A stretch of 36,046 bases of DNA, taken from contig JAFTBM010000005.1 of NCBI GenBank assembly GCA_017455205.1, positions 1-36,046 on the forward strand, in the 5' to 3' direction. Positions within the stretch are counted from its first letter, which is position 1, and every line of letters starts with the position of its first letter. The notes under the pieces are model-generated. The model was not told the origin of the DNA. It saw nothing but the letters and a program-made list of their open reading frames with translations, and ran no database searches. This stretch comes from Bacteroidales bacterium. GTDB taxonomy: Bacteria > Bacteroidota > Bacteroidia > Bacteroidales > P3. Position numbers and translations under genes: made by a program. This document shows positions 7,701 through 14,969 of this stretch, piece by piece.

Positions 7701-10681
7701 CGGCAGAGTTTGAGGCCGCAGCCTACACCCTTACTGCCACACCCAACGACCCTGCCATGGGTAGCATTACCCTCACCCCGAGCCGTGCTACTTACAGCCA
7801 CGGCGATACCGTCCGCATAGCTGTCAGCTACGACCCCACACGCTACCGCTTCATCAGCTGGAGCAATGGCGACACCCGCGAGGCATTCGACACCATCGTC
7901 ACCAGCCACATCGCCCTCATAGCCATCTTCAACGATGCATTCCAGAAAAATGTAACCCTCTTCGCCAACGGCAACGGAACAGCCACTGCCTCGGCCAACA
8001 GCGTCTATGAAGGCACTACCGTTACCATCACCGCCACACCTGCCGACACCAATACCTACTTTGCAGGTTGGAGCAATGGCATCACCACTGCCGTGACCAA
8101 CATCACCGTTACCACCGACACCCTCCTCACTGCCACCTTCCTGCCCAAGCAGCGCGCGCTCGATGTGCTTATCGCTGGGCGCGGAAGCGTGAGCCACGAC
8201 CTCTCCTACGCACATGGCACTTCCCTCACCCTTATCGCCACTCCCGATGCCCACGCCCACTTCCTCCGCTGGGACAACGGAAGCACCGCCCTGCACCGCA
8301 CCATCACAATGGACAGCAGCATTACTTTGAGCGCCCTCTTTGCCAACGACTCGGTGCGCATTCAAGCCTCGGCCATCAACGGTCAAGTCTCGGTGAGCGA
8401 CACCCTTGTCAGCTACGACAGCACCTTCTACCTGACCGCTACAGCAGCCGACCACTACAGCCACTTCCTCGGCTGGACGCGCAACGGAATAGCCATCTCG
8501 GGCAGCGAGACCATACTCATTGATGCCCAAAATAGCGCTTCCTATCAAGCCACCTTTGCCATCGACACCGTCAGCCTTACCCTCGCGGTCAGCGATCCCT
8601 CACAGGGAGCAATAGTGGGAGCCTCATCGGGCAACTACCCCTACGGCGCTCGCATCCAAATGGCCGCTACACCTGCCCGCAATCACCACTTCATCGGCTG
8701 GGCATCCAATCCTGCACTGACCTCTGCCAACCTCGATACCACCCTCACCACCAACACCACCCTCACCGCACTCTTCTGCCTCGACAGCTTCAACCTCGTC
8801 GCCAGTACGGATGCCACACTCCACTTCGGCACAGCCACCATTGACGGCAACCGCACACGTTTCGGCTATGGCGAAGTGGCCACCCTGCGTGCACGTCCCT
8901 CGGGCGAGATGTATCGCTTCGTCAAATGGGACGATGGCAATATAGACTCCGTACGAGCATTGATCATAACCTCCGACCTCACCCTCACTGCCCAGTTCGA
9001 CACCATCTGGTACACAGCCACCGCCACTGCCAACAACATCACCATGGGCCATGTTGAGGCTCGCAGCGGGCGCTACTACCACGGCGAAAACTTCCACGCT
9101 GTCGCCATCACCGACGACAGCACCCTCTACCGATTCCTCGGCTGGAGTCATGGCTCAACCCAATCTGCAATTGACACCATCGTCAAGAGCGACATCGCTC
9201 TGACCGCCCAGTTTGGCATCACAGGCTTCTCCCTAACCCTCCACTCTGCCGACACCGCAATGGGCACCGTCAGTGGTTCGGGAGCCTATATCCCCCACCA
9301 GCTCGTCACCATCACCGCCACCCCCGCCCGCGGCCACTCCTTCCTCATGTGGAGCGATGGCAACACCTCGGCTACACGCCAAATCTACATTACCTCCGAT
9401 AGCACGCTGACGGCCTACTTCAGCATCAATCGCTACACCGTCAGCGTCAGCATCAACGACTCCTCCCTCGGCTTCGTCAGCGGAGCTGGCGTCTACCTCT
9501 ACGGCGAGACTGTAACCCTCACCGCGCATCCTGCTCCCCACTACCGCATAGCCAACTTCAACGGCACACCCGCTGCGAGCAATACCTTCACCTTCATCCT
9601 TCAATCCGACACCACCATCACTGCCGACTTCGCTCGCGACTTCATCAAAATCTACACCCGCTCCGACCATGGCACCCTCGCAATTACCGCTGGCAACACA
9701 CCCGCCAACACCAACTACCAACCTACACTCGTCTACTATAACGACAGCGTGGTAATCACCAACTCCCCCGACCACGGCTACCACTTCACCGACTACACCC
9801 GCTACTCCATCACCTACGACACCATCGTTGACACCGTCTACGTCATCGACAGCCTCGTGGTAGACTCCATCTACATCACCCCCGAAGGCGAAGTTATCAC
9901 CCTCTACGACACCATCGCCCACTACGAGCCTCGCACTACACTCAACGTCAACTACTCCGCACTCGACACCCTCACCACCGACACCCTCTCCTTCCGTTCC
10001 CTCACCGACCTCTACATCGAAACCCACTACGCCCGCAACAGCTACACCGTCAGTCTCTCTGGCCTCCACGCTACCCTCACTGGCGACAGCATCTACCTCT
10101 TCGGCGACCTCGTAACCCTCACCGCCCACTGCGACTCGCACTACCACTTCGTGGCCTGGCTCGATACCTTGGGCGACACCATTAGCACCCTCAACCCGTT
10201 CTCCTTCGCCATTGACAGCAACGTAAGCCTTATCGCCGCCACCGCCCTCGACCAACTGACGCTCACCCTCACCGCCACTACTGGCGGCACTGCCACAGGT
10301 GCTGGCCTCTTCGACTACGGCTCCACTGCCACCATCACCGCCACCGCCGACGATGGCTACTACTTCATCGCATGGAGCGATGGCGATACCCATGCTATAC
10401 GCCAGATCACCCTCACCACCGACACCTCCCTCACCGCCATCTTCTACCTACTCGGCATCAACCAAACCGACCGCGACGACCTCCGAATCCACGCCGAGGG
10501 GCTCACTATCCACATCGAAGGTGCCGAAGGGCAGCACGTAACCCTCTTCGACGCTGTAGGCCGACAAGTTGCCACCATAGCCGAAGCAAAACCCAGCCTC
10601 AAGCTGCAGGTAACAGCAGCTGGCATCTACCTCGTCAAGATAGGCAAGCATCCTGCGCAACGCATTATGGTAGTCAGATAG
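1775..10681 (+). CDS. Giant T9SS-secreted InlB-B-repeat protein (2968 aa)
   Basis: Residues 1-25 are a signal peptide ending ASAQ. Next come a beta-rich domain (about 26-212), a fibronectin type III domain (about 213-308), a domain resembling Bacteroidales cleaved-adhesin modules (about 309-475) and a second FN3-like domain (about 476-568). About 31 copies of a roughly 75-residue repeat follow (570-2890). Each has a GT/GS turn, a YxYG-type strand, LTATP, then a core such as HYTFLQWNDGNT, and ends in TAxF. These match the divergent InlB B-repeat (Listeria/Bacterioides repeat) family. The last 75 residues are a T9SS type A sorting domain: LFDAVGRQV, GIYLVKI and a basic end. The protein should therefore cross the outer membrane by T9SS and be attached or released. 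A long adhesin-like stalk is a reasonable inference. No catalytic domain is seen. A terminator hairpin follows 11 nt after the stop. Confidence 0.93.
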   Translation: MSKRLLFALGLGIALTGFAPAASAQLVWQRVEWARGLAAGTSSTMVPFNHSGSFAYTYVETIYDNDSLVLASGTYIDTVWFYCTAVGDPVPNDASVEIRISTTPLSAHSTVKGWLTGSTAASATFATTLQPTTTGWFPIKLDTPFEYTGEDNLVITVYRNGSDGTGQTYAGITTAATRTTLGYGGASAWSATQPGNRGHAHRPDLRLSVRAPRVNKPVENLAAAGSTQTTATVDWSVNAMALEPVGYKIEYGPRGFTEGTGTKIITTDGTATSHTVEELAAATWYDVYVSAIAGPADTSASRKVSLATGCDKKSIPWAWTYTEGQLSDIIVWSASQWTGSNELPLCWDFPNKGANSTSYPQFGISTSGSTPTLTLVTDNEVQAVAVLPEMALPINQLLLSFHVSLDGLEYGYITDAADASTFRLLGTAYLGDNYVDYEEFGMEVPGGARIAFRYTSAESYVMPIYVSAISVEEAPACKRPGAITIDESALTSTSATFSWSGRLGAGNSYRLKVVKANQTDTVTLTGLTTQSYTLSTYNDAPLEVGTAYLVYVDKLCGGSYTPRMEKRVTTLGVIYASVESACTGMGTVYGNATGPLGRTSTFRAVPNNHYHFVEWNDGNTSNPRNIFYQSVASLSPYTATFAINTHTINFASNNESYGTVSNATGEYAYGSIVSSTATPNAGYYFAGWSDGTTSSTINHTVRADNTLTAYFVPDGSVLCMGTLRNSVAGYSITQTPADGIVSEGQTVSIEVTAPHETGYRNNWVTTPTTESHTTGTLVYQATYTAGSTSQILVFNNDLKSFVLGVTVNNPLFGEVVGSSNGSIMYFNEAVSAQAAPLAGYKFARWTGYAPGTDNPLTFNMPAANASVNAVFRRDSITVHLIGEEGGTVALTYQGTTTTGSEVIRNVATGDSYTITAAASNSHYTFFQWSDAVGTAERSLTATGNDGTTKTLTAMFSPEILNITATSNIGVCTASGSNTYAYNRKATLTATPETHYDFTRWTLSGSEVSTSATYAFTVLASGNYTAEFTPKSYTITAASESASRGSVSGGGSYVYNTTVTLTATPEPGWAFTQWSDGNTSNPRIFAAEADLDVTAQFEQEVYHLTLNVVNGIITDEATLEAADYHYGDVVTLTAVNADPVTYRWAGWSDGGAQSHTYTVTASATLTATFTAMDRYVVNASPNNDLYGSCATDAADYTSVQTAEVRATANTGYLFDHWTNIPAAYMYDNPLRIDMDEHDTLIQAIFVAIPYTVSTSVNNAAWGTLTGGGAYTYNSTALLTAIPMPGYRVDSWSTGTSRNLTQSSLTVTGNTTVSVNFCPDTFNISAMATHATITMTHEGDVVPGASGAFAYGSVLTLTAVPDANYSGNAWSDGNTNATRTITVGNEDKIYVYYTNADTYTITGISADPVMGYVTGSDTRAYGQQTTLVAHANPHYTFLQWNDGNTNASRIETFTSDRIDTAYFAIGQHTITLAGDDASLGAVSINGGASTGAFNYGSSITLLARPNAGVKFLQWVEDGITDTLRSYTVADDATLTATWDSIAYTLDTFSNSLVMGHINASPSKAYYRYGESVSLAAEINNSSLYRFVGWSDGETSTTHSTITFTDEEVVRISAIFEEKSRHAISVVPNNASWGSTTGCATNLTNGTYPITATPLHDYTEFLGWSDNGSTDSPRTIVINDNDFIATANFGLKSYTATSADLAGNGTVSGTGTFPYGTSLTLFATANPNYLFRGWSNGETQNPYTFTIVSDTAINPIFTLDSVDIAVVAPHTDAIIGAGRYAIGEAVTLRVTPSAHYHVSSWSLNGSIVATTTDTLPTFYATSSITLVVDIESDQYSLWIGNAQPTMGQVDGAQLNTLLKLDYGTNLTLSATPNAHYDFVGWITPSGDTVSHTATFAFNLTADTNLTAHFRPTTFAVSTVSADLTQGTTTGSDADSNYTYGSLFTAVATPATGYTFKQWTPGNITTNPYTFQVQTATTLTAEFEAAAYTLTATPNDPAMGSITLTPSRATYSHGDTVRIAVSYDPTRYRFISWSNGDTREAFDTIVTSHIALIAIFNDAFQKNVTLFANGNGTATASANSVYEGTTVTITATPADTNTYFAGWSNGITTAVTNITVTTDTLLTATFLPKQRALDVLIAGRGSVSHDLSYAHGTSLTLIATPDAHAHFLRWDNGSTALHRTITMDSSITLSALFANDSVRIQASAINGQVSVSDTLVSYDSTFYLTATAADHYSHFLGWTRNGIAISGSETILIDAQNSASYQATFAIDTVSLTLAVSDPSQGAIVGASSGNYPYGARIQMAATPARNHHFIGWASNPALTSANLDTTLTTNTTLTALFCLDSFNLVASTDATLHFGTATIDGNRTRFGYGEVATLRARPSGEMYRFVKWDDGNIDSVRALIITSDLTLTAQFDTIWYTATATANNITMGHVEARSGRYYHGENFHAVAITDDSTLYRFLGWSHGSTQSAIDTIVKSDIALTAQFGITGFSLTLHSADTAMGTVSGSGAYIPHQLVTITATPARGHSFLMWSDGNTSATRQIYITSDSTLTAYFSINRYTVSVSINDSSLGFVSGAGVYLYGETVTLTAHPAPHYRIANFNGTPAASNTFTFILQSDTTITADFARDFIKIYTRSDHGTLAITAGNTPANTNYQPTLVYYNDSVVITNSPDHGYHFTDYTRYSITYDTIVDTVYVIDSLVVDSIYITPEGEVITLYDTIAHYEPRTTLNVNYSALDTLTTDTLSFRSLTDLYIETHYARNSYTVSLSGLHATLTGDSIYLFGDLVTLTAHCDSHYHFVAWLDTLGDTISTLNPFSFAIDSNVSLIAATALDQLTLTLTATTGGTATGAGLFDYGSTATITATADDGYYFIAWSDGDTHAIRQITLTTDTSLTAIFYLLGINQTDRDDLRIHAEGLTIHIEGAEGQHVTLFDAVGRQVATIAEAKPSLKLQVTAAGIYLVKIGKHPAQRIMVVR
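3484..10446 (+). repeat. About 31 tandem coding repeats (InlB-B type, roughly 75 codons each)
   Basis: The repeat core is a Trp followed by SDG or NDG in most units, spaced about 70-80 codons apart. Some units are near-identical at DNA level around this core, for example TGGAGCGATGGCAACACC at about 4993 and 9352. A few units are degenerate: the one near 4050 lacks the core order, one near 9560 has Phe-Asn-Gly in place of the Trp core, and one near 9790 carries a long Asp/Thr/Ile-rich insertion. The short DNA identities could allow unit gain or loss by recombination. Confidence 0.85.
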
Positions 10682-10691
10682 GAGTAAACCC

Positions 10692-10732
10692 ACCAGCGGA
10701 GGCCAAACCGCCAGCGTTTGGCCTCCGCTGGT
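10692..10732 (+). terminator. Strong hairpin after the giant gene
   Basis: A perfect 17-bp stem (10692-10708 with 10716-10732) and a 7-nt loop lie 11 nt after the stop of the giant gene. The left arm contains CCAGCGGAGGCCAAAC. Only a short T run follows, so termination may be partial. Confidence 0.8.
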
Positions 10733-10790
10733 TTAATGAAAAAACACCTGAATAGGGAGAATTAAAAAGTAACAACAACATCATACAGCC

Positions 10791-12575
10791 ATGCAAGAAC
10801 CGACCCGATTGTTTGACCTGCTCGACTGGCGCAAATCCCTTCATCCCGAGCGTCCCGTCTTCAAATACAAAGAAGACGGCCAATGGCAAAGCCACTACAT
10901 CGATGAATACATCGAAAAGGCCAACCTTATCAGCTATGCCTTGCTCCACCTCGGCGTGCAACGTGGCGAAAATATCGGCCTCATCTCCGCTGGCCGCCCT
11001 GAATGGAACTACATCGACTTCGGTGTGCAACAGACAGGTGCCGTACTCCTCCCCATCTACCCCACCATCAGCGAGGACGACTACCGCTTTATCCTCTCCG
11101 ATGCCAAAGTGCGCCTTCTTGTGGTGGAAACCCCTGCACTCTACAAAAAAATAACCTCCATCCGTGAGCAGTTGCCCACCCTCGAAAACCTCTGCACCAT
11201 CGTCCCCATGGAAGGAGTAAAATCCCTTGCCGACATCTACCAGCTCGGGCGCGACTACCTCGCCTCCCACCCCGATGCCCCTCAGCAGCTTCAGTCCATC
11301 AAGGACAGCCTCACCACCGACGATGTCTGCACCCTCATCTACACCTCTGGTACCACTGGCACCCCCAAAGGCGTTATGCTCGCCCATCGCGGCCTCATCA
11401 TGAACGTGCAGGAAATCAAAGAAAGCCCCAGCAAGACTTGGACTCGCGCCCTCAGTTGGCTCCCTATGTGCCACATCTACGAGCGCATGATGGGCTACCT
11501 CTACCAGTGGCTCTGCTTCGAGATAGCCTACGCCGAAAGCATTGCCAAAGTGGGCGACAACTGCAAGGAAATCCACCCCCACATGCTCGCCTGCGTCCCC
11601 CGATTCATCGAAAAAGTCTACGACAAAATCTACCGCAAAGGCGAGAAACTGACTGGCACACGCAAGAAAATCTTCGACTGGGCACTCAACCTCGCCTTCC
11701 GCTACGACCTCGATGAATCCCACCTCAGCCTCGGCTACAAACTCCAAAAACTCATAGCCGACAAGCTGGTCTACAAAGAAATCCGCGAAAGCATGGGCGG
11801 CTGCCTCGGCATGCTCGTCAGCGGCGGTGCCACCATCCAGCCACGCCTCACGCGCTTCTTCTCCTGCGTGGGTCTCGACCTCTACGAAGGCTACGGCATC
11901 ACCGAATGCTCACCACTGATAGCCGTCACCAACAGCAACAAGAAAGGGCGCAAAATAGGCTCTGTGGGATTTGCTATGCGCGAGATTGAAGTCCGCATCA
12001 ACCCCGACACCAACGAAATCCAGTGCCGCGGCGGCAACGTCATGAAAGGCTACTACAACCAGCCCGAACTCACCGCCCAAGCCATCGACCCCGACGGCTG
12101 GTTCCACACTGGCGACACTGGCTACTTCGACCCCGACGGCTACCTCTTCATCACTGGGCGCACCAAGAGCATGTTCAAAACCTCCATGGGCAAATTCATC
12201 AACCCCGAAGTCATCGAGGAAAAAATGAAGCAATCACCCTTCATCCTCGACATGATGGTGGTCGGCGCCGACCAAAAATACGCCGCCGCACTCATCGCCC
12301 CCGACTTCGACATGCTCCGCGACTGGTGCCGCCGACACGGCGTCAGTGCCGAAAGCCACGAGCAAATGATAGCCGACCGTGCCGTCGTGGCACGCTTCCA
12401 AAAGGTGGTGGACAAGTACAACACCGAACTGGGCGTAACCGAGCAAATCAAGCGCTTCACCCTCGTTCCCGATGCCTGGAACGAAAACAACCGTATGCTC
12501 ACCCCCACCCAGAAGCTCATCCGCCGCAACGTGGAAGCCGCCTACAAGGAGCAAATCAACGACCTCTTTAAGTAA
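10791..12575 (+). CDS. Long-chain fatty acid--CoA ligase (AMP-forming), 594 aa
   Basis: A member of the adenylate-forming superfamily that activates a fatty acid with ATP and transfers it to CoA. Visible motifs are the phosphate loop YTSGTTGTPKGVML (about residues 183-196), the YGITECS adenine-site motif (about 368-374), TGDTGYFDPDGYLFITGR (about 440-457) and a C-terminal Lys region TPTQKLIRR. Length and the N-terminal start (RLFDLLDWR) match Bacteroidota FAA1/FadD-type ligases of about 600 residues. Related ligases act on other acids, so the substrate is inferred. The threonine aldolase gene starts 4 nt after the stop, so the two are probably co-transcribed. No TAnnTTTG promoter was found in the 109-nt gap upstream. 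Confidence 0.88.
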   Translation: MQEPTRLFDLLDWRKSLHPERPVFKYKEDGQWQSHYIDEYIEKANLISYALLHLGVQRGENIGLISAGRPEWNYIDFGVQQTGAVLLPIYPTISEDDYRFILSDAKVRLLVVETPALYKKITSIREQLPTLENLCTIVPMEGVKSLADIYQLGRDYLASHPDAPQQLQSIKDSLTTDDVCTLIYTSGTTGTPKGVMLAHRGLIMNVQEIKESPSKTWTRALSWLPMCHIYERMMGYLYQWLCFEIAYAESIAKVGDNCKEIHPHMLACVPRFIEKVYDKIYRKGEKLTGTRKKIFDWALNLAFRYDLDESHLSLGYKLQKLIADKLVYKEIRESMGGCLGMLVSGGATIQPRLTRFFSCVGLDLYEGYGITECSPLIAVTNSNKKGRKIGSVGFAMREIEVRINPDTNEIQCRGGNVMKGYYNQPELTAQAIDPDGWFHTGDTGYFDPDGYLFITGRTKSMFKTSMGKFINPEVIEEKMKQSPFILDMMVVGADQKYAAALIAPDFDMLRDWCRRHGVSAESHEQMIADRAVVARFQKVVDKYNTELGVTEQIKRFTLVPDAWNENNRMLTPTQKLIRRNVEAAYKEQINDLFK

Positions 12576-12579
12576 ACCT

Positions 12580-13641
12580 ATGCAACGAGGATTTGGCAGC
12601 GACAATCACTCGGGCATCAGCCCCGAAGTCCTACAAGCCATCGCCCAAGCCAATAGTGGCCACGCCATCGCCTATGGCGACGACGAATGCACCCTCCGCC
12701 TCCGCACGCTCTTCAAGGAAGTCTTCGGCTCGGCAGCAGAAGTCTACCCCGTCTTCAACGGCACAGGAGCCAACATCCTCTGCCTCGACACCCTCTGCCG
12801 CTCCCACGAAGCCGTAGTCTGCGCGGAGACAGCCCACATCAACGTCGACGAATGCGGTGCCCCGCAACGCATCATTGGCTGCCGCCTACTCCCCATCCCC
12901 ACCCCCGACGGTAAACTCACTCCCGACCTCGTCCTCCCCCACCTCCACGGCATCGGCTTCGAGCACCACTCCCAACCCCGTGCCATCAGCATCACACAGC
13001 CCACCGAACTCGGCACCATCTACACCCCCAGCGAAATCCGCACCCTCGCTGACCTCGCCCACAGCCGCGATATGTACCTCCACCTCGACGGTGCCCGACT
13101 GGCCAACGCCGCCGCAGCCCTCTGTCTTTCATTCCGTGAACTCACCACCGACCTCGGAGTAGACATCCTCAGCTTCGGAGGCACCAAAAACGGCCTCCTC
13201 ATGGGCGAAGCCTGCGTCGTTCTCAACCCCACCCTCGCATCCCCCACCCCCTCCCCGTCCGACACCACCCCGCTGCTCCGCTACCGACGCAAGCAGATGT
13301 CTCAACTCTGCAGCAAAATGCGCTTCCTCTCCGCACAACTCGAAGTCTACCTCACCACCAACCTTTGGCAGCGCAACGCATCCCACAGCAACCACATGGC
13401 TCAACTGCTCAAAACATCCATCGAGCAACTACCTGGGGCAGAAATTGCCTACCCAGTCCAAGCCAACAGCGTCTTCGTCAAGCTCCCCACTGCCGTCTGG
13501 AAACGACTGCAGCAGCGCTACTTCTTCTACGCTTGGGACGAAGCCGCCGACATCGTCCGCTTCATGTGCTCATTCGACACCACCGAATCCGACATCCTCT
13601 CATTCACCCAAGCCCTCAACGAAGAACTATGCAAAAAATAA
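12580..13641 (+). CDS. Low-specificity L-threonine aldolase-like PLP enzyme (353 aa)
   Basis: A fold-type I PLP enzyme of the beta-eliminating lyase/threonine aldolase family, which cleaves threonine or allo-threonine to glycine and acetaldehyde. Diagnostic features: FGSDNHSGISPEVL at the N-terminus, the YGDDECT motif, HLDGARLANAA (cofactor-binding Asp and Arg), and SFGGTKNG, where Lys203 should form the Schiff base with PLP. Length fits the family (about 340-350). The ATG at 12580 lies 4 nt after the preceding ligase; the frame is open further upstream, inside the ligase gene, but that part looks non-coding. The 3' end overlaps the next gene by 13 nt. Likely a cytosolic enzyme in a three-gene operon. 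The metabolic link between these genes is not obvious. Confidence 0.88.
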   Translation: MQRGFGSDNHSGISPEVLQAIAQANSGHAIAYGDDECTLRLRTLFKEVFGSAAEVYPVFNGTGANILCLDTLCRSHEAVVCAETAHINVDECGAPQRIIGCRLLPIPTPDGKLTPDLVLPHLHGIGFEHHSQPRAISITQPTELGTIYTPSEIRTLADLAHSRDMYLHLDGARLANAAAALCLSFRELTTDLGVDILSFGGTKNGLLMGEACVVLNPTLASPTPSPSDTTPLLRYRRKQMSQLCSKMRFLSAQLEVYLTTNLWQRNASHSNHMAQLLKTSIEQLPGAEIAYPVQANSVFVKLPTAVWKRLQQRYFFYAWDEAADIVRFMCSFDTTESDILSFTQALNEELCKK

Positions 13642-14654
13642 CCCTCGGCCGCACTGGCCTCGTCGTGCCACGCAACGGCTTCGGTGCATTGCCCATCCAG
13701 CGCATCAGTCAGACCGAAGCCATCAGCCTCATCCGCCGCGCACTTGATGGCGGCATGTACTACTTCGACACCGCTCGGTTCTACACCGACAGCGAAGCCA
13801 AGCTCGGCCTCGCCCTCGAAGGCCATCGCCACGAAGTGGTCATCAGCACCAAAACTGGTGCCACCACCGCCGAAGCCTTCTGGGCCGACCTCGCCACCAG
13901 CCTCCGCCTCCTTCGCACCGACTATATCGACCTCTACCAGTTCCACAACCCTGCCTTCTGCCCCCGCCCCGACGATGGCACCGGCCTCTACGAAGCTATG
14001 CTCCAAGCGCAGCAACAAGGCAAAATCCTCCATATCGGCATCACCAACCACCGCCAAAGTGTAGCCCTCCAAGCCATCGAAAGCGGGCTGTACGAAACCC
14101 TCCAATACCCCTTCAGCTACCTCGCCTCCGCCGACGACCTACGCATCGTCAGCCTTACCCAGCAAGCTAACATGGGCTTCATCGCCATGAAAGGACTCGC
14201 TGGCGGCCTCATCACCCGCTCCGATGCTGCCTACGCCTACCTCGCCCAGTTCCCCCACGTAGCACCCATTTGGGGCATCCAACGCCAAAGCGAACTCAGC
14301 GAATGGCTCTCCTACCAGGACAATCCCCCCTCGCTCACCCCAGCCCTACAGAGGCACATCGATCACGACCGCGCCGACCTCAGCGGCGACTTCTGCCGCG
14401 GCTGCGCCTACTGCCAACCCTGCCCCGCAGGCATCCAAATCCAGGACTGCAACCGCATGTCGCTCTTCCTCCGCCGCGCTCCCCACAGCGTCTACCTCAC
14501 CGAAGAATGGCTCCACAAAATGGAGAAAATCGATGGCTGCCTCCACTGTGGCCACTGCACCCAGCACTGCCCCTATGGCCTCGACACCCCCACCCTCCTC
14601 CGCCGCAACTATGCCGACTTCCTCCAATTCTGGAATGCACGTCAGCAAGCCTAA
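13629..14654 (+). CDS. Aldo/keto reductase with two C-terminal 4Fe-4S motifs (341 aa)
   Basis: The N-terminal two thirds is an aldo/keto reductase barrel. LGRTGLVVPRNGFG starts the first strand, and the catalytic tetrad is visible: Asp and Tyr in YFDTARFYTDSE, Lys in ISTKTG and His in YQFHN. The C-terminal third carries two cysteine clusters: CRGCAYCQPCP starting near residue 255, and CLHCGHCTQHCP starting near residue 304. Both resemble 4Fe-4S ferredoxin motifs. This architecture is a known family of iron-sulfur AKRs in anaerobes with poorly known substrates. The start at 13629 overlaps the previous stop; a longer open frame upstream lies inside the aldolase gene and was rejected. A terminator hairpin follows about 120 nt downstream. 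Confidence 0.88.
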   Translation: MQKITLGRTGLVVPRNGFGALPIQRISQTEAISLIRRALDGGMYYFDTARFYTDSEAKLGLALEGHRHEVVISTKTGATTAEAFWADLATSLRLLRTDYIDLYQFHNPAFCPRPDDGTGLYEAMLQAQQQGKILHIGITNHRQSVALQAIESGLYETLQYPFSYLASADDLRIVSLTQQANMGFIAMKGLAGGLITRSDAAYAYLAQFPHVAPIWGIQRQSELSEWLSYQDNPPSLTPALQRHIDHDRADLSGDFCRGCAYCQPCPAGIQIQDCNRMSLFLRRAPHSVYLTEEWLHKMEKIDGCLHCGHCTQHCPYGLDTPTLLRRNYADFLQFWNARQQA

Positions 14655-14775
14655 TCTCACCCCACCAAGCACCCAACCTTACTCCCAAACTCCCCCCACC
14701 AACCTCCCCAACCCTACCCACACGCAAAAAAGTCAAAATCCCCCCCCAATCAGACCATAAAACACTGTAAATCAA

Positions 14776-14819
14776 CTTCGGGCGAAATTTTGAAAAAATT
14801 TCGCCCGAAGCCATTTTTT
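14776..14819 (+). terminator. Intrinsic terminator after the aldo/keto reductase operon
   Basis: A perfect 15-bp stem, CTTCGGGCGAAATTT (14776-14790) with its complement (14796-14810) and a 5-nt loop, is followed by six T at 14814-14819. This is a textbook Rho-independent terminator. Confidence 0.92.
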
Positions 14820-14863
14820 GCCCCTACACAATAACTTGATAATGAGCATCGTTTACCTATCAT

Positions 14864-14918
14864 CTCTTACTCAACTCCTACCCATCTCCTACCCATCCCC
14901 TACTCAACCCCTACTGGA
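14864..14918 (+). repeat. 11-bp-period pyrimidine-rich array C
   Basis: TAC recurs at 14868, 14879, 14890, 14901 and 14912, exactly 11 nt apart. Units look like CTCCTACCCAT, close to CTCCGTATCCA of the array at 23145. It is the same period with a related sequence but more divergent units. Confidence 0.7.
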
Positions 14919-14969
14919 GTAAAAGTTGGTATAGCGAAGACATATTGATGAAACGAAAATGATACATCT

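Larger units (their letters stand above)
14655..14969. other. Intergenic region with C-rich tract, terminator and 11-bp array
   Basis: No gene is seen. The first 100 nt are extremely C-rich on the plus strand. A perfect terminator hairpin follows (14776-14810), then a pyrimidine-rich array with 11-bp period (14864-14918). No TAnnTTTG promoter was recognised ahead of the gene at 14970. Confidence 0.6.

Noticed and set aside
7478-10393. Long minus-strand frames (386, 356 and 175 codons) under the 3' half of the giant gene
   Set aside because: Same cause: C-rich plus-strand codons give Gly/Val/Glu-rich antisense frames. No start context or family signature.
13365-13628. Upstream extension of the aldo/keto reductase
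   Set aside because: It overlaps the threonine aldolase in another frame and precedes the natural start MQKITLGRTG.
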